From positions 48,419,946 to 48,483,945 of the forward strand of contig CP092879.1 of NCBI GenBank assembly GCA_030710605.1: a stretch of 64,000 bases of DNA, written 5' to 3'. The stretch comes from Cordylochernes scorpioides (lineage: Eukaryota > Arthropoda > Arachnida > Pseudoscorpiones > Chernetidae). The notes under the pieces were generated by a model, which saw nothing but the letters and a program-made list of their open reading frames with translations, was not told the origin of the DNA and made no database searches. Below, piece by piece: positions 12,602 to 23,221 of this stretch. Position 1 is the stretch's first letter. The number at the start of each line of letters is the position of its first letter. Made by a program: the position numbers and the translations under genes.

Positions 12602-12895
12602 TATTATCCCTAGTACACGTGATACAGGCCATGATAATTATGGTGGGTAGTTGGCAACTGCTTTTACTGTAAATGCACCACATGTCTACACGTGAGAAAA
12701 GCAGTTCGACTTTTCACTCTGCCAGAGCCTCGTTTGGTTACTTGCACTCACTGGTGGGGTTGGAGTTTTGCAAGAATCTGGGGCCATTAAAGCAATTTTT
12801 TTTTTAATTAGAAAAAAGTGCCCAATGTGGGATTTGTCCCAGGTCGTAGCAGTCAAAAACCAACAGTTTAGACAACCCATCCACCGACACTCCAT
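12602..12895 (-). repeat. tRNA-derived SINE, copy 1
   Basis: Read on the minus strand, it starts with a decayed tRNA-like head (GTGCCCAATGTGGGATTTG is the complement of its B-box region). The body contains GCAAGTAACCAAACGAGGC and ends near CATGATAATTATGG. The same unit recurs at 35196, 52236, 53205 and 57140, always on the minus strand. Confidence 0.7.
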
Positions 12896-12899
12896 AAGA

Positions 12900-13430
12900 G
12901 TATCATTGACCCTTTAAGCAGCAGCATTTAGGCTTAAAATAAGTAAATTTTGGCCTCTGATTTTGACCCATATGAGTAGATTTGGGCTACCACTTTTTTT
13001 TCTAATATGAAGGTACTTTATATATTATAAAACACACACTATATCCTATATGGATATAAAGGTACTTTAGAATTAACAGATAAAAGAAATTGTAGAAAAA
13101 AATGTTCAGATAATACTAAGTTTTTTTGCAGAAAAAAAAAGATTTGTTAAAAAATCTATAAAAAGAAAGGTATCATATATATTTTTCATATTTATTTTCC
13201 TTCTATAATATATAGAAAAGGGATAACCAGATAAAATTTTAAAAGATTATTTGCTTCTTATTTTAAAGGAAATTCTGACCAAAGAAAAAATAATGGAGTC
13301 CTTTAAGGTTTAAGAGATAAAGTTTTCTATATATATATATATATACAAACTATAACAAAATCGTTATCAACAGAAATCAAAGAATCACCATAATTCTGTC
13401 ACATGGCGTGACATGCTACTTGAGGTGAGC
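12900..13430. other. AT-rich spacer, no gene
   Basis: Long A/T runs and a TA microsatellite near 13330. No coding frame or transposon end recognised. Confidence 0.45.
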
Positions 13431-13439
13431 TGCTTGGAG

Positions 13440-13680
13440 TGGCCATAAAATAAAAAAGGATTACAGGGGAATAACCTGCACCAGGCTGACGAGGGCCAAC
13501 AGCCCAAAACGCGTTTGTGGTTGGCTTTTCTTGATTTATCAAGAAAATGGGTTGGCAAAATATTAGGGAACAGGCTATATCAACATTTAGTTGATTTCTG
13601 TTCCACTAGATGGCGGCATCTAAAAAAGTTCTTTTGAACATGGTCAGGATATGCCTTTTTTTTTGTATTTTATTAAAGAT
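13440..13680 (+). repeat. Retroelement 3'-tail-like repeat with hammerhead-like core
   Basis: CTGACGA (13486-13492), a GGGC/GCCC stem and AAAACGCG resemble retroelement tails that carry hammerhead-like cores. The GAAA box reads CAAAA, so it is imperfect. The right part (ACTAGATGGCGGCATCTAAA, then GTCAGGATATGCC) is related to the hairpin family at 34235 and 51426. Confidence 0.4.
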
Positions 13681-14098
13681 AACATTTAAATAGTTTATAA
13701 TAATATTAATAATGAAACTATATTAGACCTCTGAAAAAATTATAATTTACAATCATTTTTGAAGGTAGAACCCCTTTATCAATTTCTTATTATAGTCTTT
13801 CATGAGAAACCATAGCCTAAAAAAATGGTTTAAACCCAGCCTCTCCTGGAGGTAGTCTCTCATCAGAAACTTAAGTAAACTTTATCAAAAGGAGTCTTTT
13901 ATCCTAAACAGATTCTTTGATAAGAGAACACATCCAGGAGAGACTAGATTTGGCTATGTCTATATGGAACTCTACTGTAGATTGATAGAGAGGAGTGATT
14001 CCTAAGATACTTTAGAAAAAACTCTTTCTACAAAGGTGTATTATGGTGTATCATTATCAATTGTTATTAATTAAAGATCATCTTGCAACTCAAATATA

Positions 14099-14487
14099 AA
14101 CTCACGGACAAAACTTATCGAAGTGAAAGTCTTGTTTTCGCTGGTCAACTATTTTTTTTAAGGAGACAGAGGCATTTTTGTTCACACTTGGTTATCTCGC
14201 AGTCTTCAATAAAGGGCACTGTGTATCGAATACCTTTCAGAGTTATTGATACAAGAAAATAAGACCTAATCCAAATAAATTTATAGTGTGTGACATTTCC
14301 ATTTTATTCTTTTGTCTGATGATGGTAACAACACTGTTACCAAAACGTCACACACACTATTATTTTATTTGGATTAGGTCTTTTTGTATCTATAATCCAA
14401 ATTGTGCTTTATCATTTCAGAGTTATTGTTTAAATACCGATATACATGATAAGAGGTACAACTTTCTTAAGTTTTATCCATGAGTGT
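14099..14487. mobile_element. Tc1/mariner-type MITE interrupted by a fold-back MITE
   Basis: Terminal inverted repeats are near ACTCATGGACAAAACTTA and its complement CCATGAGTGT. The element is normally about 206 bp (25737, 52792). This copy is longer because a fold-back element (about 14233-14415) sits inside it. Non-autonomous; no protein. Confidence 0.7.
14233..14415. mobile_element. Fold-back MITE family F1 nested in mariner-type MITE
   Basis: The arms read ACAAGAAAATAAGACC, then CCAAATAAAT, GTGTGTGACATTTCC, a short loop with GATGATGGTAACAAC, and the complementary arm ending TATAATCCAAATTGTGC. This is the most abundant repeat family in the window. Confidence 0.75.
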
Positions 14488-14537
14488 ATTTTACAGGAAG
14501 GCCAACTTTAAAATATTGTTTCAATTATTACCTAGTA

Positions 14538-14701
14538 CAATAGAACCTCCATGAGAGGACATTCTTGCTAGAAGACAGTTTCCTTCACCAAAATTACCAT
14601 TTTTTACTAATTACCAACTCTCTCTGAAAAAAGGACACCTCTCTCTAAAGGACACTTTGGCTCTACAACTATGTGTTGTCCTTTACTGAGAGGTTTTACT
14701 G
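14538..14701. mobile_element. pogo-like MITE family P1
   Basis: Ends CAATAGAACCTCCATGAG and GAGAGGTTTTACTG flank TA dinucleotides. Internal inverted GAGGACAC/GTGTCCTTT boxes. About 165 bp, non-coding. Confidence 0.75.
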
Positions 14702-14709
14702 TATAAAAA

Positions 14710-15120
14710 TGTTTTTGAGAGTTCCTTCGTGGAAAGGTCATTTTAAATGAATAAAGAAAAAAGTTGGACACAAGGCAATTTTGATATATGTGGGAAAAAA
14801 TGTAACAAACTTTAGATGAGTCAGTAAAAGTCTCACTGTATTTTTCTTCTCAAATATCCTGTGAAATGTACATCTCTACAAAGGCTATTGTTTCGTTGTG
14901 TCAATTTGGAAAGAAAAAAAAAATCACAAATAAAATATAATGGCGCGCGCTATAGAAATGCATTTAAGGTATTTACAGAAAAAGAAAACATGCTCCAAAT
15001 CTAGCTAAAAATTTCACATAAACACTCATCTAAGAATCATTAGGATGGGGGGAAATGAATGCACATTATAGAAACATTATTTGGGACCAAGATTTTATGC
15101 TGTTATATGCTCTAAAACAA
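14710..15120. other. Intergenic AT-rich sequence, no gene
   Basis: No frame, domain or repeat end recognised between the P1 MITE and the palindromic element that follows. Confidence 0.4.
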
Positions 15121-15121
15121 T

Positions 15122-15348
15122 ATTTGCCTAGTTTTACTGCAAATGTTTCTTTTGAACGAAGAATTGTAATTTATTTTAAAAAGAAATAACGACTATTTCT
15201 ATCCTTAGGGATGAAGTATGAATTGTGTTACTCTTCACAATTCATCCTTTCATACTTCATCCATAAGGATAGAAATAATCATTATTTATCCATAAAATAA
15301 ATTACGATTTTTCGTTCAAAAGAAACATTTGCGGTAAAACTTGTCAAA
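15122..15348. repeat. Palindromic element, about 100-bp arms
   Basis: Left arm (AAATGTTTCTTTTGAACGAA, then TTCTATCCTTAGGGATGAAG) is mirrored by a right arm ending in the same bases near 15335. The loop holds TGTTACTCTTCACAATTC. A diverged half copy lies at about 41825-41960. Confidence 0.75.
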
Positions 15349-15552
15349 CGTCGTTTTACAATCATAAGCCGTATTATATTGTATTATATATATAACTGTT
15401 ATAACAAATTGAACTTGAAAATTATAGTGTTATATCCAAGTTGAGAAAACTCTTATAGAAAAGGTAGCAACTAATTAGTTGAAGCAGCCATTTGGGGATC
15501 ACAAGGTAACAAGACTGGATCCGAAAAGAATAATCCTGACAATTCAGAGGTA

Positions 15553-15727
15553 CAGTAGAACCTCCTTGAAAGGACACTTTTGCTAGAGGACACCTCTCTA
15601 CAAAGGACATTTTTCATTTGCAAAATTACTATTTTTACTATTTAGCAACTCTCTGGTAAGAGGACACCTATCTCTAAAGGACACTTTGGTTCTACAATTA
15701 GGTGTCCTTTACAGGGAGGTTCTACTG
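15553..15727. mobile_element. pogo-like MITE family P1
   Basis: CAGTAGAACCTCCTTGAAAG to GGTTCTACTG, with TA on both sides, 175 bp. One of the best preserved copies. Confidence 0.85.
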
Positions 15728-15832
15728 TATAACTTGGACAGAGATCAATAAATGAGATTCATCAACACAACAAGGACAAGAATCACAAGGTGACAATATA
15801 CCAAATCCAGATAATATAAGATTCAGTTAGAC

Positions 15833-16080
15833 CAGGGGTCGGCGGCTCGCGAGCCACATGTGGCTCTTTGGATGTGAAGCTGCATGTAGTACTTGTATAA
15901 ATAAAAACTTCATTTATGCGAGTACTATTTATTTATGGATTTTTTAAAACTTTTATATTTTGTAAATTGTCATTTTTTTTGACTCTTCCAACTCAAAAGG
16001 TTATGACCTCAGACTTTCAGTAAACCCCACTGTTGTCCTTTTCAAAATGGCAAGCTCTAAGCAAAGTTTGTCTTTCGCCA
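15833..16080 (+). mobile_element. hAT-type transposon remnant, one end
   Basis: Begins CAGGGGTCGGCGGCTCGCG, then GAGCCACATGTGGCTCTTTG. This is the familiar end of a hAT family whose TIR opens CAGGGGTCGGC. The other end and any transposase were not found, so this is a fragment. The right limit is uncertain. Confidence 0.55.
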
Positions 16081-16418
16081 ATCTATTTTTCTGGTACACA
16101 CATATACATAAGGAAAAAACAGTCGGATAATACACTTTTTTGGAGCATTGATGAAGCTACATCTTTAATTAATCAAACCTACAACTATGGAATTCTCTAA
16201 AATCCAAAGTAGTAAATTATGAAACCAACGGTGTTATCTTCGACAAAACTACGTTCAATGCTGTTACCAAAACCTACAAAAAAACTTATTTGGATTTGTT
16301 CTTGTTACCTTATAATTCTTACCTATAAATCAAGTTTGTACCATATCACACACAAAATACAATATAGATATAAATAAAATGTTTAGAAATTCAAAATTGA
16401 ATTAAGATGCTAGATATA

Positions 16419-16595
16419 CAGTAGAACCTCAATAAGAGGACACTCACGCTAGAAGACACCTCTCTAGAAAGGACAGTTTTCATTTGTAAAATTACCATTT
16501 TTACTATATAGCAACTCCCAGTAAGAGGACACCTCTTCCTAAAGGACACTTTGGCTTTTCAATTAGGTGTTGTCCTTTACAGGGAGGTTCTACTG
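16419..16595. mobile_element. pogo-like MITE family P1
   Basis: CAGTAGAACCTCAATAAGAG to GGTTCTACTG, flanked by TA, 177 bp. Confidence 0.85.
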
Positions 16596-16599
16596 TATA

Positions 16600-17520
16600 T
16601 AGAAAAGAGACCAGAGTGATCAAAAAGTGATCATTGATACAGGGCAGAATTTTATCCCTGGTCCCAGTAGATGGTATCAACAATGCTCACATTTCCCAGT
16701 CATAGCATCTTCAATTCAGTCTCAATAAACAAACACTTTATTAAATCAATAGGCTAGAGAGAATTCAATAAGAATGAAAGCCAACTTTAGTAAAGACTAG
16801 AAAGAGGGGGTTTCAATATATAAAAATTGTATAAACATCAACAACAAAAGTATTACAATGAAGTTAGAGACAAAAATGAAAGTGTTTTATAAAAATGAGA
16901 TGCCTTCTTTTGAAAGATAGCCAAAATATCAACCCTTTTGCTTTGCCGATCAAGTGTCTTTGTTTGATAGTAAGCCTTCTTCCAGCCAGGTATCTTTCAC
17001 CCTTTCACATGTCAGTTTGGGCCTTTATTCTGACACCTTTCATGTATCAATGCAGGATCTTAGCTGAGACATTCTACCTGTTCAATCTGTTATGCATTAT
17101 AGCTGAATTTGATGATATTGTGGTTATTAAAGGGAGTTGTAACTGACCTTGATTTTGACAATTAATTTTTTAACAATAAAGTTTTTTTACAGTGTTGGCA
17201 CACCCGGGATAAATCTATACCTTATGGTAAACAGCAGTGGGTATAACAAACAACATGAGCTAGCTTGTCCGGTACACAGCAAAAGGGTTTTTTAAATAAT
17301 AATATACAGCATATATAGATGGGAATATATTGCACTTGTTCCCGATATAAATAAATGATAAAATAAATAGTGTCTTGTTATTTCCAACAAGAGTGTTGCA
17401 GCTACTTAGTGCGAGTGATGATTGAGTGCCCTAACTAGCGGAGTGATGGCCTTACGAGAGATGGTCTTTGGGAGTAGGTTGAAATCATCTAATTCTCTAC
17501 ATTGTTGAGGTGTCGTGACT
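16600..17520. other. Downstream flank of the F-box gene
   Basis: No coding region recognised. The 83-codon plus-strand frame at 16895-17146 shows no domain. The region should include the 3' UTR of the minus-strand F-box gene, but no clear AATAAA on that strand was found close to its stop. Confidence 0.4.
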
Positions 17521-18777
17521 TTAGAGGCAGGTTAACCTGAACCGAAAGATCCTGAGGTTCTTAATCTGGGCGTTCCTGGAGACCAGGAGGACCACGTCAT
17601 TCCTGCAGGCATTGACATCAATGGAGATAACGGCGGCGTCCACAAAGCCGTTCCAGATGTGCTGGTGGTAGGAGGTGGCCTCCAGCAGGGGGATGGAGTA
17701 GAGGTAGACATGGCCGTTGGCCAGCCCCAAGGCCAGGAAGCTGCCCCAGAAACTGAGGGCCCTTACTTCAGACTGGGTGGCGATGGAGTGGCAAGTGGCA
17801 AAGTGGTCGGAGGAGATGGTTAGGTGTTGCATGGGAGCTTGGCAGAACCACAGGGTGTTGAAGTAAGAGGTGATGAGGACCGGCTCTATCTCACACCGCA
17901 GGAGGGTAGGTGTGCTCTCACCCAAGTTGTGCTCAATGGCGGGGGGGCTGTCCGTCAGTGAAGCTGACCTGAAGGAACACACCCCGTGTCTGAGCTCCAT
18001 CAGGGTGAGTTGGTCCCCCTCCAGCCCCATGGCATTGGAAGAGCCAGGGATCTTCACAGTCACCCTGTGGGAGATGTTGACAGTGGAGGGGTCGCCGGTG
18101 GAGGTCACCTTGTAGATCTCCACGTAGCGGTTGAGAGTGAGGGCAGCGAACTGGTCCCCTGACACCTCCAGCTGGGAGTAGCAGCCGTTCTGGTACACCA
18201 CCTTGCCCAGGTCACTCAGCTTGTGGATGGGGGACACCTTCCAGGCAGCAATCTTGCAGTTGTGCAGGAAGCAGATGAAGTGAGGCCAGTGGGCGGAGGA
18301 GCCAGCTGGGAACAAGGGGTGGATAGCCCTAGCTACAAAGGAAGGAGGCTTGGCCACGGTGTCGAAGCGCTGCAGAGTGGTGGAGTCGTGGAGATGCAGC
18401 CCTCCATCGTAGGTGGACACCACGATGTAGCGGCCACAGATGAGCCTGCACTGGCAGATCCTGGTCTCAGTGGAGAGGGAGATGATGTCCATGGGCCGCA
18501 CAGACTGGCTAAAGTTGAGGGAGCAGTGCCACAGGTAGTAGATCCGGCGCCAGTCGAAGGTGACATCCAGCTGCAGGGAGCTGACCATCTGTTGCAGCAC
18601 CTGCGGGTTGATCTCGCGCTGGCAGTACCGCTTCCACAGACTCTGGCAGTTCTTCTCCTTCTCCAGAAAGGGAAACCACTGGGAGGATACGCTGCTCATG
18701 GTGTCCCGGGATTTACCATCCAGGAGATCCAAGATCTTCATGAGCACCTCTGGAGGCAGATCCGAGATCTTGGTTTT
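17521..18777 (-). CDS. F-box / WD40-like beta-propeller protein, exon 2
   Basis: Main coding exon (418 codons plus stop). It begins at a 3' splice site, TGTTTTTCAG at the high-coordinate side, and joins exon 1 in phase 0, giving a 432-residue protein. Residues about 17-60 form an F-box (KISDLPPEVLMKILDLL, then WFPFLEKEKNCQSLWKRYC), the Skp1-binding module of SCF ubiquitin ligases. The rest is a degenerate WD-like propeller, with blade-like strands such as GRYIVVSTYDGGLHLHDS and GSFLALGLANGHVYLYSIP, expected to bind the substrate. The exon is markedly GC-rich against AT-rich surroundings. Closest named class is FBXW; the subfamily is not identifiable by eye. Long antisense frames over it are shadows. 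Confidence 0.85.
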   Translation of the reverse strand, partial: KTKISDLPPEVLMKILDLLDGKSRDTMSSVSSQWFPFLEKEKNCQSLWKRYCQREINPQVLQQMVSSLQLDVTFDWRRIYYLWHCSLNFSQSVRPMDIISLSTETRICQCRLICGRYIVVSTYDGGLHLHDSTTLQRFDTVAKPPSFVARAIHPLFPAGSSAHWPHFICFLHNCKIAAWKVSPIHKLSDLGKVVYQNGCYSQLEVSGDQFAALTLNRYVEIYKVTSTGDPSTVNISHRVTVKIPGSSNAMGLEGDQLTLMELRHGVCSFRSASLTDSPPAIEHNLGESTPTLLRCEIEPVLITSYFNTLWFCQAPMQHLTISSDHFATCHSIATQSEVRALSFWGSFLALGLANGHVYLYSIPLLEATSYHQHIWNGFVDAAVISIDVNACRNDVVLLVSRNAQIKNLRIFRFRLTCL

Positions 18778-19507
18778 CTGAAAAACACCTCAGCACTTGA
18801 AATATTTGGGGATCATACAACAATACCTACAAGTGCTAGCTCAATAGTCTCCCGCAAGAAACTCAACAACATGGCAAACCCAATCTCTCTCCTGGAGGTG
18901 GTCTCTCAACAGAACCTTTGCTTTGGTTGAAACACTCCCCATGACTTGGCCTGACATGACAGAATTCTGACAAGAGACCTCCTACAGGAGACACCAGGTT
19001 TACTAATGTTTTTAGGCTATGGCCTCTCAAGGTAGACTGTAGGTGAATGAGTGTCGTTGCAACTCCCTCCATTATATATACATATCGGTAATTTGTTGTA
19101 GCAGAATTAAAGCCATCAATATCATTTTAGGTAAAACATTCCTAAGAACAGCATACCTCCTAAAACAGGATCCCCCTTGGTTTAGTTGTTCCATTCATTG
19201 AAGATTTTCATGGGGGAAATAATGCATTCATTTTTCCCCTTTGTCATCAATATTCGGCACCTCTTTTGCTTCTATTCAAGAAATTCAAAAAGTAATAGCT
19301 ATAAAGGTCTCAAATTAAAATACTGTTAAGCCTGAAGACCATCAAGGTATCTCACTCTTGTCTAATAAATGACAATAAATGAATGTATGCTGGTAGCACA
19401 ACTACCATAGTATTACTATATTTTGTGGTAAACACAAATAAGGGTTCCTTGAACAAATTATCTGCTGAAAATTGTACAATATTTACCATGACTTTTTGTA
19501 TACTTAC

Positions 19508-19549
19508 TTTGACTTCATTCTGGTTGGTTTCTATATGATCCTCCTCCAT
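19508..19549 (-). CDS. F-box gene exon 1 (start exon)
   Basis: Fourteen codons, MEEDHIETNQNEVK, from ATG at 19549 to a strong donor AAA/GTAAGTAT at 19507. The 730-bp intron (18778-19507) leads in phase 0 to exon 2, giving ...NEVK-KTKISDLPPEV, which places the F-box right after the start. The start context is AGAAATGG. Just upstream, CTTGTGCAG/CAGAGAAATG looks like a further acceptor, so a non-coding 5' exon may exist. Confidence 0.75.
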
Positions 19550-19599
19550 TTCTCTGCTGCACAAGATTTTTTTATTATTAATCTCTAATAAATTTATAT

Positions 19600-20734
19600 G
19601 AGTAAATGCGCTGAAAAACTAATAATGTATTAATAGGGTAAAGAATTATATTCAATGAAATAAATACAAGAAAATTGTCAATACCTATATTTCATTACCA
19701 TATTTTAAAATATTGCGAGGAATTAAAATTACAAGTATGACATTTTAATTTTGAATATTATGCTACCGGTGTGTGTGTTTTATTTTTATTTGAAAAAAAT
19801 ATATATATATTTAATAATTCTATCTAAAAATCAAATCAATCTTTCAAAATTTTCAATGAATGTCATTAACACTTAAAACTTATTTTTGTATATGACACTT
19901 TTAGACGTGAAATAACCTACTTTTTTTTACTTCTGTAGTATAAATGCGAATTTTGAATTTTTTTTAAATATTCGAAAATATACTAAACATCATAACAATA
20001 AAAAATGATATTTTAATTTGGTAAAAACCATTTTGATATTGTCTGCAAAATTATTTAGAAGTATCTTTTTGAAAAAAAGCCAATATGATATGAATTTTAT
20101 TGACTATAAACAATTTGTAAAAATTAAATGAATGCATTTATTTTTGAAAAATTTACTTATGTCATGAAAAACCAATATAATAGTTTATAAATGATATATA
20201 AGGCTTGCCTTTTATTTTATTTTATAATAAAAAAGTGAGGTATACAAATAGATATTTTTCATCGAAGATATATTTTTTAAACTTGTATAAATGGGATTAA
20301 AAATAAAATAATTTGAAAACATTCCTAATATATTATTTGAGAAATATTTAGACTGAAATTTTCAATTGATATTTTATTTCAAACTGAGAAATTAGACCTA
20401 AAAATATATCAAATTTCAAAATAATGTCTCATTTGTAAAAAAAAAAAAACAAGAATCTGGATTAATTTTTATCAAAATAAACACACTGGAAAAAAGTTAA
20501 TTCCAGAACAAAAATATAACGAAATAAGTATTTCCATGGTGGATAGGACAAGCAGTAAAGCTTTCACTCTGAATATACAGCTCTAGTCACATAATGTGTA
20601 GTCCAAATATCGAGAGAAATGTTCTGATTAATTGTGACTTTAGTTGTAGGTAAAAGGGAAAAAAATTTTTCAAAATTGTTTCAATAGCAAAAAAAATTAA
20701 TTCTAGATCAAAATTTCGATAAGAAGAGTTGATT
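19600..20734. other. AT-rich spacer between divergent genes
   Basis: Lies between the F-box gene (minus) and SWEET exon 1 of contig B (plus). It presumably holds regulatory sequence, but no specific element was recognised. Long A and T runs, no coding frame. Confidence 0.45.
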
Positions 20735-21000
20735 TATAGGTTTTTAACTTTTAATTGAACAATTTTAATTTATATTTAGACATTTTTCATTTTATTTAGA
20801 CACTTTCATTTTTATTTAGACATTTTTATTTTAATTTAGACAAATTGACTTTTCTATAAAAAGCCCATGTATCTAAATTAAAATGAAAAATGTCTAAATA
20901 TAAATGAAAGTGTCTAAATTAAAATTAAAATGTCCAAATATAAATTAAAATTGTCCAATTAAAAGTTAAAAACCTATAAATGAAAATAAAAAAAAAACTC
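20735..21000. repeat. Fold-back of GTCTAAA units
   Basis: The left arm has TTTAGACATTTTTCATTTTA-type units and the right arm (from 20869) has their complements ATGTCTAAATAAAAATG. The arms are separated by about 25 bp. Contig A carries only the right arm (11957 onward). Confidence 0.75.
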
Positions 21001-21338
21001 CTGTGTCTAAAACACTAGATACTCAATTTTCTGCCCATACCTCATAGGAAGTGTCAGACCAAATTTAACAGCCCAATCATAGAAACTATAGACTAAGGAA
21101 ATTGAGCACCATTTGTCTGTATCATTACTTCATCTTAAATTCAAATTTTACTTGATTTCTTAGTTTATATAAAAAAGTTTATGGATCTTTTTATTTTATT
21201 GCATTTTCACTGAAAATGCTTTACCCATTTGGATTAAATAAGTAGTTTGGAATCAATGTTATTTGAACCACGAGTAAAATTCGCCTAAAACTAAAGAGGC
21301 TGTCGGGCTAAATAAATTAATAATGTTCATTTTAATTA

Positions 21339-21482
21339 AAATTTTACACAAATAAATTTACTGGCAATGCGTTTCTTTTTTTTTTTTTTAATCTCTACAA
21401 AAAAAAAAAAAGAAACGCATTACCAGTAAATTTATTTGTGTAAAATTTTAACGATAGAGGGCAATAAAATTTAATTTACTAA
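21339..21482. mobile_element. Palindromic MITE, present in B only
   Basis: Arms of about 45 bp around AAATTTACTGGCAATGCGTTTC and poly-T/poly-A. Flanked by TTTTAATTA (21330-21338 and 21483-21491). Contig C has a single TTTTAATTA (35646-35654) and no insert, so this is a clean empty-site polymorphism with an apparent 9-bp target duplication. Confidence 0.75.
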
Positions 21483-21667
21483 TTTTAATTAAGCTCGATA
21501 AAAATGAATTTATATTTTACAAATTTTATCCCTTGAAAATTTGGTCAAATATAAAAAAATATTTTGTTTATTTTGGTCACGTGTACATAATACACTTATT
21601 ATATCGGTAACTTTAAATTTCAACATATTTTTACTTTCATAAATCTTACTTTTTGCAGAATTTTAAA

Positions 21668-21735
21668 ATGGATTTACTCTTCTTTATATCAGGCGCTGCC
21701 ATTATATTTACAATCGGAACATTCTTCACAGGCAT
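21668..21735 (+). CDS. SWEET sugar transporter exon 1 (contig B copy)
   Basis: MDLLFFISGAAIIFTIGTFF, then TG and a split codon, ending at donor AT/GTACGT. An acceptor (TTTTTGCAG at about 21656) sits just before the ATG, implying a non-coding upstream exon. Forms TM1 of an MtN3/slv domain. Identical to the contig C exon at 35833. Confidence 0.85.
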
Positions 21736-21849
21736 GTACGTAATTATTCTTTACCTAATGACAGTTTGACAGCCCTTTAAATAATTTAATAGTAAAAAGT
21801 AAAGCTTTTTTTTTTTTCATGTTTTCTCTTTTGGCACGAAAGAACTTAT

Positions 21850-22290
21850 TTTAATAATAAATACTATATATATAAATACAATGTCTGTCTGTCTGTTGGT
21901 GATGCACAATTCATATTCGAAAACTACAGGGAGTTGATACTTGATTTTTTCTAGAGGTTTTTTATGACCTAAAAGGAGGAAGAAATCCAGAAAAATTAAG
22001 ATTTCTATCACAAATTCCTTAGAATTACGAATTTTTTTTTTTAAATCAAGATACATACCAATTTATCTGTTATAATCCAGCAATCTGCCTCAAATATCAT
22101 CATGTATATATTTATATTAATTATATAATCTATCATCATCATCTATATGTATGCACTGCATGTTTGTGAAGCCCAATTTCAACTCAGAAGCTGCTGAAAG
22201 TTGAGAATTTACTTTTTCAGCAATTGTTCATGACCTTAAATTAAGAAAAAATCCAAAAATTCAGTTTCCTATCGCCAACCTTCTTGAATT
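21850..22290 (+). repeat. Helitron-like 5'-end sequence, two diverged units
   Basis: TATATATATAAATACAATGT followed by CTGTCTGTCTG and GAAAACTACAGGGAGTTGA is typical of the 5' part of arthropod Helitrons. A second diverged unit starts near 22140. The 3' hairpin/CTAG end was not found. Contig C has the same at 36010-36450. Confidence 0.5.
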
Positions 22291-23030
22291 ATAATCAAAT
22301 AAATTAATCCTGTATGACGTTTCGGTAACAGCATTGTTACCATCATTTTTATTGTTGTTACCATTTTTTAATTATTTTGTATGATGATGGTAACAACGTT
22401 ATTACCGAAATGTTACATGCTATTAATTTATTTGGATTTGGTCTTTTTTTTTCTTGTAGCTATAATCAACAATCCAAATTGTGCTTTACCATTATTTCCA
22501 AGTTTTTGAAACACAAGGTAATAAGACCAAATCCAAATAAATAAAAGTATGTGACATTTCAGTAACAATGCTGTTATTGAAACATTACCTGCTTTTTATT
22601 TATTTGGATTTAGTCATATTACCTTGTGTTTCTAATCTATAATGTGCCTTATAATTTCAAAGTTTTTTTTTTTTTTGGATACGGCTTGATAAAAAAGGCT
22701 ACTTTTATCAAAATTGAAAACATTCTTAAGTTAAAAAACCTGCATTACAAGATTATTTTTCCCTTACACTAAGTGCATGTTTGGTGAGCCACCCTCTCCA
22801 GTTATAGTTCCAAATTTTATCAGATTTTTGAGCTATTTTTGATGCATGCGATTCTTTAAACAAAACATGATAAAGCACAATTTGTATTATAGATTTTAAA
22901 CACAAGGTAATAAGACCAAACCCAAATAAATAAATAGTGTTTAACGTTCGGTAAATGCTACGTTGTTACCGAAACATGACATACTATTTATTTGGATTTG
23001 GTCTTATTACCTTGTATTTAAACAAAACAA
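22288..23030. repeat. Three fold-back MITEs of family F1
   Basis: Copies at about 22288-22475, 22500-22650 and 22866-23030. Each has mirrored arms ACACAAGGTAATAAGACC, AAATCCAAATAAAT and a GTAACA/TGTTAC stem. The outermost bases (GATAAAGCACAATTTG) belong to the element as well. No coding capacity. All three recur in contig C (36455-37195). Confidence 0.8.
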
Positions 23031-23040
23031 TTTTCTACTG

Positions 23041-23057
23041 CCCCCCCCCCCCCCCCC
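23041..23057 (+). repeat. C17 homopolymer
   Basis: Seventeen C in a row, absent from the aligned place in contig C (near 37207), where CCCATACTGC is read. This is either an expansion or a slippage error. Confidence 0.85.
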
Positions 23058-23221
23058 TTACTGCAATGAATAAAAATAGTTGAAGGGTTTTGCTCACAAG
23101 ACTTTGCAGTGAACCCTCCTAGCAGTTTTGCCAGTTTAAATCTACCATACTCCACTATCATTGTATTTTGATTTTATACACACTGATACTGAAGATTAAC
23201 TCTTTTGGAAAAAGTATTTTA

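Noticed and set aside
16895-17146. 83-codon plus-strand frame with hydrophobic stretches
   Set aside because: No homology recognised, AT-rich codons, and no splice or promoter support.
18223-18930. 235-codon plus-strand frame over the F-box gene
   Set aside because: Antisense of a GC-rich coding exon; no domain; runs through the true splice acceptor.
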